From positions 314,935 through 378,934 of the forward strand of contig NZ_SEWZ01000002.1 of NCBI RefSeq assembly GCF_004307425.1: a stretch of DNA of 64,000 bases. The letters run 5' to 3'. Position 1 is the stretch's first letter. Each line of letters opens with the position of its first letter. The notes below the pieces were generated by a model. The model saw nothing but the letters and a program-made list of their open reading frames with translations, searched no databases and had not been told where the DNA came from. Shown in pieces: positions 38,490-45,685 of this stretch. This DNA is from Aquirufa antheringensis (GTDB taxonomy: Bacteria > Bacteroidota > Bacteroidia > Cytophagales > Spirosomataceae). The position numbers were made by a program, and so were the translations under genes.

Positions 38490-39872
38490 ATGAGAGCGCT
38501 GTTTATACTTTTTATACTATTCATTTATTTCCCGGGGAAATCCGAGGAAATTAGTTTGGCCTACGAGGGAGAAACCCTGATAAGCTACCAGAAACCCTAT
38601 ATATACATCATCGAAAAGGGACAATATAGGACGATCAAGATTCCCGAAATGACGGCGTCTGCTCCCATCCCTTTCAAGTTTACAGATACGACCTTTGCCA
38701 GAAAATTTACCCCCGCGTCTCACAACCTATTTAAGGTAAACAATAAAATTTATTTGGCGGATAATTTAGGCGGGATGGTGTATGAATTACGGCAGAATGA
38801 ACTGGTCCGAATCGATCAATCTTTTGAGCATAAAATGCAGATTAATTCGGCTTCGTTTACCTTTGATAATCGCATATTTAAGTTTGGGGGATATGGCTTT
38901 TGGTCAGCGCGTAATTTCTTCACTTATTTTGATTTAAACTCCAAAGAATGGGAGGCCTATTCCCCCGTCCAAGGGGATCAAATTCCGCCTGGATTATTCG
39001 ATGTAAATCAATATAAAAATGGGGATGAAATTACGTATTTTAATGGCATGTCCATTGATCCTTTCGATAATTTAAAGTTTGAAAAAAATCAAACCGTTTG
39101 GCATTTTAATTTGCGGAGTAAAACCTGGGAAAATAGAGGTAAAACGGCCCTGTTTTTTGGAAATAATCCCCAAAATTTTCAGTACAAAAACTACTATTTT
39201 GCCTTCACCGATGAACGTAGAATTATCCGCGTAAACTTCAGCGATAATTTCTACGAAATATTCTCTAATGAAGCTGTATCCAGCAAAATATCGCCTAAAA
39301 TGCAGCCCTTTGTGGAGAACGAACGAATCTATTTTTTTGCCAATAACCACGCTTCTGAAGGCATCGATTTAGTTTCCATATCCTTACCGGAATTTTTAGG
39401 CAACTCACAATCAAAAGAGGACTTCATCAAAATTGATTTTTGGTCCACCTACTCTTCCTATTTTAACCTGGTTTTAGGTCTAATTTTGCTGGGTTTAATC
39501 GCCTATATTTGGCGTAAATACAGACCCGCAAAACCGACCCTTATTACCGATAAAAACGGAATGCTGTATGTAGGAAATGCGGCCATTAATTTTGACGAAA
39601 CAGAGCTAAAAGTGCTGCGCTTTTTGTTGAAAAACGATGACGTTCCTAACTCCGAATTACTTGAACTAATCGAGCAAAAAGGCGTACATTTTTCACACAA
39701 TATTCGGTTAAAAAATGACCTTTTAAATCAATTAAATCTGAAGCTAAAAGCCATCCTTCAAGTCGATGTCAATTTCATTATTTTCAAAAAATCAGACACC
39801 GATTCCCGCTTGAAAGTCTATCGATTGAACAAGCACTATTTTAAAGTAAGCGAGGAATTTTTGAACGACTAA
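38490..39872 (+). CDS. Membrane-anchored regulator: periplasmic propeller, one TM, cytosolic winged helix
   Basis: A 460-residue protein. An N-terminal signal or anchor (MRALFILFILFIYF) is followed by a periplasmic region of about 290 residues with repeated Trp/Tyr-rich blades resembling a kelch-type propeller. One transmembrane helix follows at about 316-341 (NLVLGLILLGLIAYIW, then RKYR as positive-inside residues). A cytosolic domain of about 110 residues resembles a winged helix (DETELKVLRFLLKND...). This layout is that of a one-component transmembrane regulator, but the DNA-binding call rests on pattern only. It diverges from the 2021-residue adhesin operon and is 3 bp before the asparaginase gene. 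Confidence 0.6.
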   Translation: MRALFILFILFIYFPGKSEEISLAYEGETLISYQKPYIYIIEKGQYRTIKIPEMTASAPIPFKFTDTTFARKFTPASHNLFKVNNKIYLADNLGGMVYELRQNELVRIDQSFEHKMQINSASFTFDNRIFKFGGYGFWSARNFFTYFDLNSKEWEAYSPVQGDQIPPGLFDVNQYKNGDEITYFNGMSIDPFDNLKFEKNQTVWHFNLRSKTWENRGKTALFFGNNPQNFQYKNYYFAFTDERRIIRVNFSDNFYEIFSNEAVSSKISPKMQPFVENERIYFFANNHASEGIDLVSISLPEFLGNSQSKEDFIKIDFWSTYSSYFNLVLGLILLGLIAYIWRKYRPAKPTLITDKNGMLYVGNAAINFDETELKVLRFLLKNDDVPNSELLELIEQKGVHFSHNIRLKNDLLNQLNLKLKAILQVDVNFIIFKKSDTDSRLKVYRLNKHYFKVSEEFLND

Positions 39873-39875
39873 GAT

Positions 39876-40361
39876 ATGATCCAAATCTTCGTAACCGGTG
39901 GGACTTTTGACAAAGAATACAATGAGCTGAATGGCTCCCTGTTTTTCAAAGACACGCATCTGCCAGAGATGCTGGAGAAGGGCCGCAGCAGACTTTCGGT
40001 GAATATCGATACGCTTTTAATGAAAGACAGTTTAGAATTTAACGATATCGATCGCCAGCTCATCTCGTCTTCCTGCGCATCTGCCGCTGCTGATCGCATT
40101 TTAATTACCCATGGAACCGATACGATGGTGCAAACCGCGCAGTATTTGGCCGCGCAGAATTTGGGAAAAACCATCGTCCTCACCGGCGCCATGATTCCCT
40201 ACAAGTTTGGTAGCTCAGATGGGATGTTTAACCTAGGAAGTGCTTTGGCATTCCTCCAAATCCTCGACCCCGGCGTCTACATTTCGATGAACGGCAAGAT
40301 TTTTGCGACGAATAACGTCCGCAAGAACCTAGAAAAGGGTGAATTCGAGACAATAAATTAA
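39876..40361 (+). CDS. Single-domain asparaginase-family protein
   Basis: A 161-residue protein equal to only the N-terminal domain of L-asparaginases, which are usually about 330 residues. Both Thr motifs of the active site are present: TGGTFD at 7-12 and THGTDTM at 78-84, and the LTGAMIP segment at 102-108. Without the C-terminal domain normal amidase activity is uncertain, although short versions are common in bacterial genomes. No frameshifted remainder is seen downstream; the next gene starts 31 bp later. Confidence 0.85.
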   Translation: MIQIFVTGGTFDKEYNELNGSLFFKDTHLPEMLEKGRSRLSVNIDTLLMKDSLEFNDIDRQLISSSCASAAADRILITHGTDTMVQTAQYLAAQNLGKTIVLTGAMIPYKFGSSDGMFNLGSALAFLQILDPGVYISMNGKIFATNNVRKNLEKGEFETIN

Positions 40362-40392
40362 TACCTTGCATCCACATAAAACCCTGTTAATC

Positions 40393-40893
40393 ATGAAAAA
40401 CAAAATCATCGTCGGCTTAATCGTCGTATTAATCGCCATCCAATTCGTTCCCACAGAAAAAAATCTCTCGAACGATAACACTTATGCTATCGAAACGAAG
40501 TATGAGGTTCCCGCAGACGTTAAGGTCCTATTAGAAAATGCCTGCAACGATTGCCACTCGAATAAATCAACCTATCCTTGGTACAGTTCGGTTCAGCCGG
40601 TGGGTTTTTGGCTAGATCACCACGTGAATGATGGTAAAAAGCACTTGAATTTCGCGACGTTTACGAAGATGCCTATCGCGGTGCAAAACCACAAATTAGA
40701 AGAGGTGGTGGAACAAGTAGAGTCTGGCGAAATGCCGATGCCGTCTTATACATATTTTGGCCTGCATAGTAATGCCAAATTATCAGAGGCAGACCGCTCT
40801 AAAATCATCAACTGGGCTAAGTCTCAAATGGCGATGTTGAAATCAAGCTATCCAGCTGATAGTTTGAAGATGAAGCCAAGACCGCGGGGCTAA
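40393..40893 (+). CDS. c-type haem-binding domain protein
   Basis: A 166-residue protein; the start at ATG 40393 (MKNKIIVGLIVVLIAIQF) gives an N-terminal membrane anchor, whereas the upstream TTG frame does not. Cys51-Asn-Asp-Cys54-His55 is a CxxCH c-type haem site, in the context SNKSTYPWYSSVQPVGFW that is typical of the haem-binding domain family of Bacteroidota. EMPMPSYTYFGLH holds a likely distal region. It is probably a periplasmic redox or sensor protein. The repeats downstream begin right behind the stop. Confidence 0.88.
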   Translation: MKNKIIVGLIVVLIAIQFVPTEKNLSNDNTYAIETKYEVPADVKVLLENACNDCHSNKSTYPWYSSVQPVGFWLDHHVNDGKKHLNFATFTKMPIAVQNHKLEEVVEQVESGEMPMPSYTYFGLHSNAKLSEADRSKIINWAKSQMAMLKSSYPADSLKMKPRPRG

Positions 40894-40896
40894 GCG

Positions 40897-40940
40897 CTGC
40901 TGCGCTGCGCAGTCGATAGTCGATAGTCGATAGTCGATAG
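40897..40940. repeat. GC-rich palindromic stretch plus four TCGATAG tandem repeats
   Basis: Directly behind the haem-protein stop is a GCGCTGC-type palindromic stretch followed by four exact 7-bp repeats TCGATAG (40913-40940). Read on the minus strand these are GACTATC units, related to the GACTAA units of the mini-hairpin arrays downstream. They lie outside the left repeat of an inverted pair (40981). Confidence 0.8.
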
Positions 40941-40980
40941 TCAACTAGTCGAGAGGCTGGAGGCTGAATGTTCGTCTGCT

Positions 40981-41067
40981 GACTCTAATGGCACTATCTA
41001 GTGAAATAAACCTCGAGGTACTCAGAGGGCTTTTCAGGTATTGACAGGTTTTGTCAATACCTGAAAA
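40981..41067 (+). repeat. Dispersed repeat copy A with long hairpin
   Basis: First of four copies of a repeat of about 65 bp (consensus core TGAAATAAACGTCGAGG then GCTTTTCAGGTATTGACA). This copy ends in an almost perfect hairpin: TTTTCAGGTATTGACA (41031-41046) and TGTCAATACCTGAAAA (41052-41067). Copy B at 42537 is its inverted partner on the far side of the alcohol dehydrogenase. The rest of the 313-bp gap holds only this repeat and mini-hairpin units. Confidence 0.85.
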
Positions 41068-41132
41068 TCGACTTTAATATTTTACGAGTTATTTCAACTA
41101 AAAGTGACAATAAGCGCAGTAAGGGACTTTTT

Positions 41133-41205
41133 GACTAAACCGAAGGTGACTGAATCGCGAAGCGATGACTGAATGACATAGTCATGACTTCGCTGCTCCG
41201 CAGCG
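41133..41205 (+). repeat. Mini-hairpin array 1 (GACT-A/G-AA units)
   Basis: Four consecutive units of the form GACTAAA or GACTGAA plus a short perfect hairpin with a 3-nt loop: CC-GAA-GG, TCGC-GAA-GCGA, TGAC-ATA-GTCA, and CGCTGC-TCC-GCAGCG. The arms differ between units but stay self-complementary. The array abuts the stop codon of the alcohol dehydrogenase gene. Confidence 0.8.
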
Positions 41206-41206
41206 A

Positions 41207-42250
41207 TTACAGCGACTTCATATCAATCACAAAGCGGTACTTCACATCTGACTTGATTACGCGCTCGTAAGCCTCGTTCACGTCTTTCATGTTGATCATT
41301 TCGACATCAGAAAGGATGTTGTGCTCCGCGCAGTAGTCGAGCATTTCTTGAGTTTCGGCGATGCCACCGATCATGGATCCGATGATGGAACGTCTTTTGG
41401 AAATCAACGTAGCCGCGTAAACTTGAGCCGCCTCTGGAGGAATTCCCACTAAAAGCATCTTGCCCTCGACCTTTAATAGGCCCAAAAACTTGTTCAAATC
41501 ATGTGACGCCGCCACCGTATTCAAGATAAAGTCAAACGACCCTTTCAAGGATTCCATTGTCGCTGGATCCGTCGATAAGGCGAAGTGATGAGCGCCCAGG
41601 GCTTTTGCGTCTGCTTCTTTGGAAGGAGAAGTACTCAACATGGTTACTTCCGCGCCAAAAGAGGCCGCAAATTTCACCGCCATATGGCCCAAACCACCCA
41701 AACCTAAGACCGCCACTTTGTGACCCTTTCCCACCCCAGCATAGCGCAAAGGCGAATACGTCGTAATGCCGGCGCAAAGAAGGGGAGCGACGCGCTCGAG
41801 CTCTTTGGTAAACGGAATATGCAAGGTATACGCTTCGTCGATGACATAGGTGGAAGAATATCCGCCAAAAGTCTGCGTCACCCCATCGCGGTAATAGCCA
41901 TTGTAGGTAGGCGTCATCTCCTCGTCGCAGTATTGCTCCTGGCCTTTTTGGCAAGAAGGACAAACGCGGCACGAGTCCACAAAAACACCCACACCGGCCA
42001 AATCACCCACTTTAAACTTCGTTACTTCCGATCCCACTTCCGTGATCGTACCCACAATTTCGTGGCCAGGAACAATGGGATACACAGACGGCCCCCACTC
42101 GGAGCGCACCATGTGAATATCGGAATGACAAACCCCGCAATAGAGGATGTCGATTTTTACGTCTTTGGGACCCACATCGCGTCTTTCAAACTCAATCGGT
42201 GCCACCGGCGCCTGCGGATTCACCGCGCCATATCCGTGTACTTTTATCAT
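41207..42250 (-). CDS. Zinc-dependent NAD(P) alcohol dehydrogenase, cinnamyl-alcohol-dehydrogenase type
   Basis: A 347-residue medium-chain dehydrogenase/reductase that should interconvert aldehydes and alcohols. Catalytic zinc ligands are Cys41 and His63 (CGVCHSD, PGHE). The structural zinc site is Cys94, Cys97, Cys100 and Cys108. The Rossmann motif GLGGLGHMAVKFA lies near 179-191. Similar to broad-range YahK/Adh-type enzymes acting on aromatic or aliphatic aldehydes; substrate not fixed by sequence. It lies alone on the minus strand between an inverted pair of dispersed repeats, with a mini-hairpin array at its 3' end. Confidence 0.92.
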   Translation of the reverse strand: MIKVHGYGAVNPQAPVAPIEFERRDVGPKDVKIDILYCGVCHSDIHMVRSEWGPSVYPIVPGHEIVGTITEVGSEVTKFKVGDLAGVGVFVDSCRVCPSCQKGQEQYCDEEMTPTYNGYYRDGVTQTFGGYSSTYVIDEAYTLHIPFTKELERVAPLLCAGITTYSPLRYAGVGKGHKVAVLGLGGLGHMAVKFAASFGAEVTMLSTSPSKEADAKALGAHHFALSTDPATMESLKGSFDFILNTVAASHDLNKFLGLLKVEGKMLLVGIPPEAAQVYAATLISKRRSIIGSMIGGIAETQEMLDYCAEHNILSDVEMINMKDVNEAYERVIKSDVKYRFVIDMKSL

Positions 42251-42342
42251 AGTCTTGTTTATTATTATCAGGTAAATTTAGCAGATAAATAGGTAGATTT
42301 ATTATATAAATGTTTCTAAAATATTTCAAACCCCTACAAACA

Positions 42343-42486
42343 ATGGCAACTAAGAAATTACCCAATAATGAAGTATTTGAAGCAAAGACCTTGTTGTTAA
42401 AGGGCGCGATTAAACTCCCCAAAAATTTCATTTATAAATCTTCTTTGGTAAAAGCAATTACTGATAAATATGGATTGAAGCGTTGA
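42343..42486 (+). CDS. Possible small protein of 47 residues, unknown
   Basis: An uninterrupted frame (MATKKLPNNEVFEAKTLLLK, ending DKYGLKR) with codon use like real genes; an in-frame ATG at 42310 would give 58 residues. Basic and probably helical. It lies divergently from the alcohol dehydrogenase inside the same inverted-repeat-bounded segment. No family is recognised and it may be a remnant. The rest of the 560-bp gap from 42251 to 42811 is repeat DNA. Confidence 0.35.
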   Translation: MATKKLPNNEVFEAKTLLLKGAIKLPKNFIYKSSLVKAITDKYGLKR

Positions 42487-42536
42487 GAGCCACTAATATT
42501 AAAAAAACGTCAAGGCATCCAAGCCGCTTTTGGACT

Positions 42537-42615
42537 ATTGACACTTTCTGTCAATACCTGAAAAGCCCGCTGCGTACCTCGACGTTTATTTCACGCAATA
42601 TTGCCATCAGAGGCC
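42537..42615 (-). repeat. Dispersed repeat copy B (inverted partner of A)
   Basis: Reverse complement of the 65-bp repeat: TGTCAATACCTGAAAAGC, then CGTACCTCGACGTTTATTTC, then GCCATCAGAG. The hairpin is reduced to ATTGACA/TGTCAAT. The hairpin side faces the alcohol dehydrogenase and the CTCTGATGGC end faces outward, mirroring copy A. Confidence 0.85.
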
Positions 42616-42630
42616 TTAATAAGCATATTA

Positions 42631-42746
42631 GACCAAATCGCGAAGCGATGACTAAACGACACTGTCGTGACTAAGGCGCTTCGCGCCAAGTCGACTAAAT
42701 CGCGAAGCGATGACTAAGTCCGCAGGACGACTAAGCGGCAACGCCG
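42631..42746 (+). repeat. Mini-hairpin array 2 (six GACTAA-hairpin units)
   Basis: Six units of 17-24 bp in tandem: each has GACTAAA/G (first GACCAAA) followed by a perfect mini-hairpin with a 3-nt loop. The hairpins are TCGC-GAA-GCGA, CGAC-ACT-GTCG, GGCGC-TTC-GCGCC, TCGC-GAA-GCGA, TCC-GCA-GGA and CGGC-AAC-GCCG. Arm changes are compensated. It begins about 16 bp beyond the outer end of repeat copy B. Confidence 0.88.
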
Positions 42747-42811
42747 AGAATAAGAAAATCAAGGCATAAAGCGATTTATGCAACGATTAATCCCTACATT
42801 CGTTGCACATT

Positions 42812-43921
42812 ATGCAAAGATTAAGCACCTACATCCACGAACTCGAGTCTTGGTCTAACTTCACTTGGAGATTAGATCAGTTGATCTTGCCCCTAAGTGA
42901 GGTGCATTTCTTGCAGGGACGGATTTTAGGGAAGATGGAAGCCCTCGGTTTTTCTTTGCAAAAGGAGGCTTTTTTAGAGACCCTGACCTTAGATGTGCTG
43001 AAGACTTCGGAAATCGAGGGCGAGCGCTTGAATGCGGAGCAGGTTCGCTCTTCGATTGCGCGGCAGTTAGGTTTGGAAATTGCCGGTTCGATTCCCTCTG
43101 ATCGCCACGTGGATGGCGTGGTGGAAATGATGTTAGATGCAACCCAAAACTTCAACGACCCACTCACCTCCAACCGGCTTTTCAACTGGCATTCCGCCCT
43201 TTTCCCCACCGGGCGTTCCGGAATGTACCCTATTTCGGTAGGCCAATGGAGGACAGATAAAAAGGGTCCGATGCAGGTAATTTCGGGGGCTTTTGGCAAG
43301 GAAAAAATCCATTTTCAAGCACCGGATTCCACCAAAATCGAGGACGAAATGGCCCTCTTTTTAGACTGGTTTAACACCAATAAAACCCTAGACTCCGTCA
43401 TAAAGGCGGGCGTTGCTCACCTCTGGCTATTGACCATCCACCCTTTTGACGATGGGAATGGTCGAATTACACGCGCGGTGACGGATTTATTAATGGCCCG
43501 CTCAGACACTAGTGCGCAACGATTTTATAGCCTTTCGGCGCAAATACAGCTGGACAGAAATGCCTATTACACTATTTTAGAGAAAACCCAAAAAGGAAAC
43601 CTCGACCTCACTCTCTGGCTCCACTGGTTTTTAGAAACCCTCATCAAAGCTCTAAAATCAACGGATACGCTATTAAAGCGCGTATGGTTAAAGGGAGAAT
43701 TTTGGCAAAAAAACAACCTCATCACCCTCAACGACAGGCAAAAGCGAATGCTCAACAAAATTCTCGACGGCTTCGACGGCCATCTCACCTCCGATAAGTG
43801 GGCAAAAATCTGTAAATGCTCAAAAGACACGGCCATCAGAGACCTAAACGACTTGCTTTCTAAAAACATCCTGCAAAAAGACGAGGCAGGCGGTCGCAGT
43901 ACGCGCTACCGCCTGAGTTAA
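42812..43921 (+). CDS. Fic-domain protein (class II, self-inhibited AMP-transferase) with C-terminal winged helix
   Basis: A 369-residue protein from ATG 42812. An N-terminal DUF4172-type helical domain carries the inhibitory motif T65-SEI-E69-G70, which fits (S/T)xxxE(G/N) and marks class II Fic proteins. The Fic core has the catalytic loop HPFDDGNGR at 210-218 with His210, so AMP (or another nucleotide) transfer to a target protein is expected. The C-terminus (about 300-369) looks like a winged helix (SDKWAKICKCSKDTAIRDLNDLL). Its neighbour is a HipBA module, so this stretch is rich in growth-control genes. The targets are unknown. Confidence 0.92.
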   Translation: MQRLSTYIHELESWSNFTWRLDQLILPLSEVHFLQGRILGKMEALGFSLQKEAFLETLTLDVLKTSEIEGERLNAEQVRSSIARQLGLEIAGSIPSDRHVDGVVEMMLDATQNFNDPLTSNRLFNWHSALFPTGRSGMYPISVGQWRTDKKGPMQVISGAFGKEKIHFQAPDSTKIEDEMALFLDWFNTNKTLDSVIKAGVAHLWLLTIHPFDDGNGRITRAVTDLLMARSDTSAQRFYSLSAQIQLDRNAYYTILEKTQKGNLDLTLWLHWFLETLIKALKSTDTLLKRVWLKGEFWQKNNLITLNDRQKRMLNKILDGFDGHLTSDKWAKICKCSKDTAIRDLNDLLSKNILQKDEAGGRSTRYRLS

Positions 43922-43931
43922 AGCAGCGCAT

Positions 43932-43976
43932 CACTATTATCGAAACTTGCAAAATTTACAAGTTTTGATAATAGTG
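43932..43976. terminator. Long inverted repeat between fic and hipA
   Basis: CACTATTATCGAAACTTG (43932-43949) and CAAGTTTTGATAATAGTG (43959-43976) form an 18-bp stem with a single G-T wobble and a 9-nt AT-rich loop between convergent genes. It may terminate both, but there is no long T-run, so a protein-binding or recombination site is also possible. Confidence 0.55.
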
Positions 43977-43995
43977 GATTCTTAATGCAATGTTG

Positions 43996-45267
43996 TTAAA
44001 AAAACTTGTTCATTGATGCCATACGGAACGCATTTGCTTTTAAATCACGCTCTAATAAAGGAATTCCAACAGCTTTTGCTTCTTTCTCCCAGCCCTGAAC
44101 GGCATTCTTCACTTCTACAATAATCTTCTCTGCTCGTTCTGCTTCTATTCTAAAGAATGGCGCGGTCTCTCTGAGTAGATCCCAATCCAACGCATTATCC
44201 ACATCAGAGATATTTAAATGAAGACCTGTACCTGTTTCAACGGGATTAATATCATAAGCCGGAGATAAAATCCATCCTTCTTTGGACCACAAAAAACCGT
44301 GATTTCTAAGGTGGTCATCCACATTAGAAACGGCAATAGAAAAGGCCATTCGTCTCCACAATTGGACTAAATCACTCGAAACATTCGCACCCTGTTGTAT
44401 GATAAAATCAGCTAATTCAAGATAACTAGCGCCATCTTGTCCATCAGAATAGCCTAAAAGTGTCATCGCAGAAGCAAAATGTTTTCTTTTGCCAGCACTT
44501 GTACGATCAAAGCGTTTCGTTAAAAAAGTATGGTGCTTTGTCGAATAGATTTTAGCTTTTGCCTCAGCCATTTCAAGGCCCGCTTTTAAAGCCAAACGAT
44601 GCGTTACCAATTCCCAGCCACCTACATCAAACGTATCTTGTCCACTGGGGAACTTGGCGATCCATAGGTGCCCGTTCACATCTGCAACACTTGCTTTTGG
44701 GCGAGCGCCCCCTAAGGAAGATCCAGGCGCCACTAACAAGCTTAACCACCGCAAATAATCAGGATCCTGAACCGCTTCCTCGCTTTCTAAACGCAAACTT
44801 ATCTGTTCTAATTCTCTAATGGAAGTCCAGGCCGGAACCGCGTATTGTTTGTTATCGTCCAAAAAAGGTCCATCCATTTCCCTTTTATAACGCAATCCCC
44901 CCATCCGATTTCCATCAAAAACACCCAATAGAAAATCCAGTTCGGTCAAATTTTGCAGGGCCCTTTTCTCCAAACGCGCCATAGCCGCCTCCCTCCTACG
45001 CAACAAAACTCTTCCCCAGCGATCCGGCGATGAATCTAAAAACAAACCAAAATTCATTTTATCATCACTCAAATACTGCAAACCCTCACTAAAAATTAAA
45101 TCGGGATCCAGTATTTGCGCAAAATTACTCGACAACCATTCCTTCGAATAAACAAAAGAAAATACCTCTTTTCCTCGCAATAGTTCCGATTGCAGTTGAC
45201 CCATGAGCATTTTCTCCTCTGGCAAACCCTCCCAATCAGCATATACAAAAACACTTCGATAAGCCAT
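43996..45267 (-). CDS. hipA: HipA-family Ser/Thr kinase toxin
   Basis: A 423-residue full-length HipA protein. Motifs: GSSLGGARPKASV at 182-194 (the Gly-rich loop that carries the autophosphorylated serine in the family), the catalytic SNVDDHLRNHGF at 314-325, and the Mg-binding LSPAYDINP at 334-342. HipA of E. coli phosphorylates glutamyl-tRNA synthetase and causes persistence; here the target is not known. The gene starts 5 bp after its HTH partner, in the usual antitoxin-then-toxin order. Confidence 0.92.
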   Translation of the reverse strand: MAYRSVFVYADWEGLPEEKMLMGQLQSELLRGKEVFSFVYSKEWLSSNFAQILDPDLIFSEGLQYLSDDKMNFGLFLDSSPDRWGRVLLRRREAAMARLEKRALQNLTELDFLLGVFDGNRMGGLRYKREMDGPFLDDNKQYAVPAWTSIRELEQISLRLESEEAVQDPDYLRWLSLLVAPGSSLGGARPKASVADVNGHLWIAKFPSGQDTFDVGGWELVTHRLALKAGLEMAEAKAKIYSTKHHTFLTKRFDRTSAGKRKHFASAMTLLGYSDGQDGASYLELADFIIQQGANVSSDLVQLWRRMAFSIAVSNVDDHLRNHGFLWSKEGWILSPAYDINPVETGTGLHLNISDVDNALDWDLLRETAPFFRIEAERAEKIIVEVKNAVQGWEKEAKAVGIPLLERDLKANAFRMASMNKFF

Positions 45268-45272
45268 CTTTC

Positions 45273-45584
45273 TTATTTTTTAGGCGCGCGTTGCTTTGTC
45301 ACTAATTCTAAATCCTGTAATCTCCTTCCCAGCACATCATCTTTCGCTAGAAGCAAAAAGTCAGAGGATAAATTTAGCACGTGCAATACCATAAAATACG
45401 CCCCCATACTGACAGAATCCACCCCTTTTTCAATCGAAACAAGCGTAGGGCGACTGATCCCTGCCCGCATAGCCACTTGCTCTGCGCTCAATTTTCTGCG
45501 CAAACGCGCTAGCTTAATATTCTCGCCCATACCACTCAAAATTCGTTGGTATTTAGGCATAAGTGGAAATCCTGAATTCGCCAT
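45273..45584 (-). CDS. hipB: HipB-like XRE-family antitoxin/regulator
   Basis: A 103-residue protein with a Cro/CI-type helix-turn-helix at about 22-78 (KLARLRRKLSAEQVAMRAGI, then SRPTLVSIEKG). It directly precedes hipA and should neutralise the kinase and repress the operon. A perfect TATATTTG promoter element and a 16-bp palindrome lie upstream. An internal Met19 could be an alternative start. Confidence 0.88.
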   Translation of the reverse strand: MANSGFPLMPKYQRILSGMGENIKLARLRRKLSAEQVAMRAGISRPTLVSIEKGVDSVSMGAYFMVLHVLNLSSDFLLLAKDDVLGRRLQDLELVTKQRAPKK

Positions 45585-45602
45585 AACATTAAATATAATT
45601 TA

Positions 45603-45610
45603 CAAATATA
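45603..45610 (-). promoter_or_regulatory. -7 promoter element (TATATTTG) of hipBA
   Basis: On the minus strand TATATTTG matches the Bacteroidota TAnnTTTG element exactly, 18 bp before the hipB start codon. Confidence 0.7.
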
Positions 45611-45619
45611 CGCTATTTT

Positions 45620-45635
45620 GTTAATTTAAATTAAC
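45620..45635. promoter_or_regulatory. Perfect palindrome GTTAATTTAAATTAAC, likely HipB operator
   Basis: A 16-bp perfect palindrome sits 9 bp upstream of the hipBA -7 element, between the expected -33 and -7 regions. The position fits autoregulation by a dimeric HipB. It also lies in the promoter region of the divergent TlpA-like gene. Confidence 0.6.
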
Positions 45636-45672
45636 ATTATGATTTCTTGTGTGAGTAATTTATAAAATGCTG

Positions 45673-45680
45673 TATATTTG
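45673..45680 (+). promoter_or_regulatory. -7 promoter element (TATATTTG), nearly leaderless transcript
   Basis: An exact TAnnTTTG element ends 5 bp before the ATG of the TlpA-like gene. Transcription in Bacteroidota starts about 5-8 bp downstream of this element, so the mRNA would begin at or next to the start codon. Confidence 0.65.
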
Positions 45681-45685
45681 CCCCC

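Noticed and set aside
42483..42674. A 63-codon plus-strand frame over the repeat region
   Set aside because: It runs through dispersed repeat copy B and the first hairpin unit, has an Arg/His-rich composition unlike neighbours, and no recognisable features.
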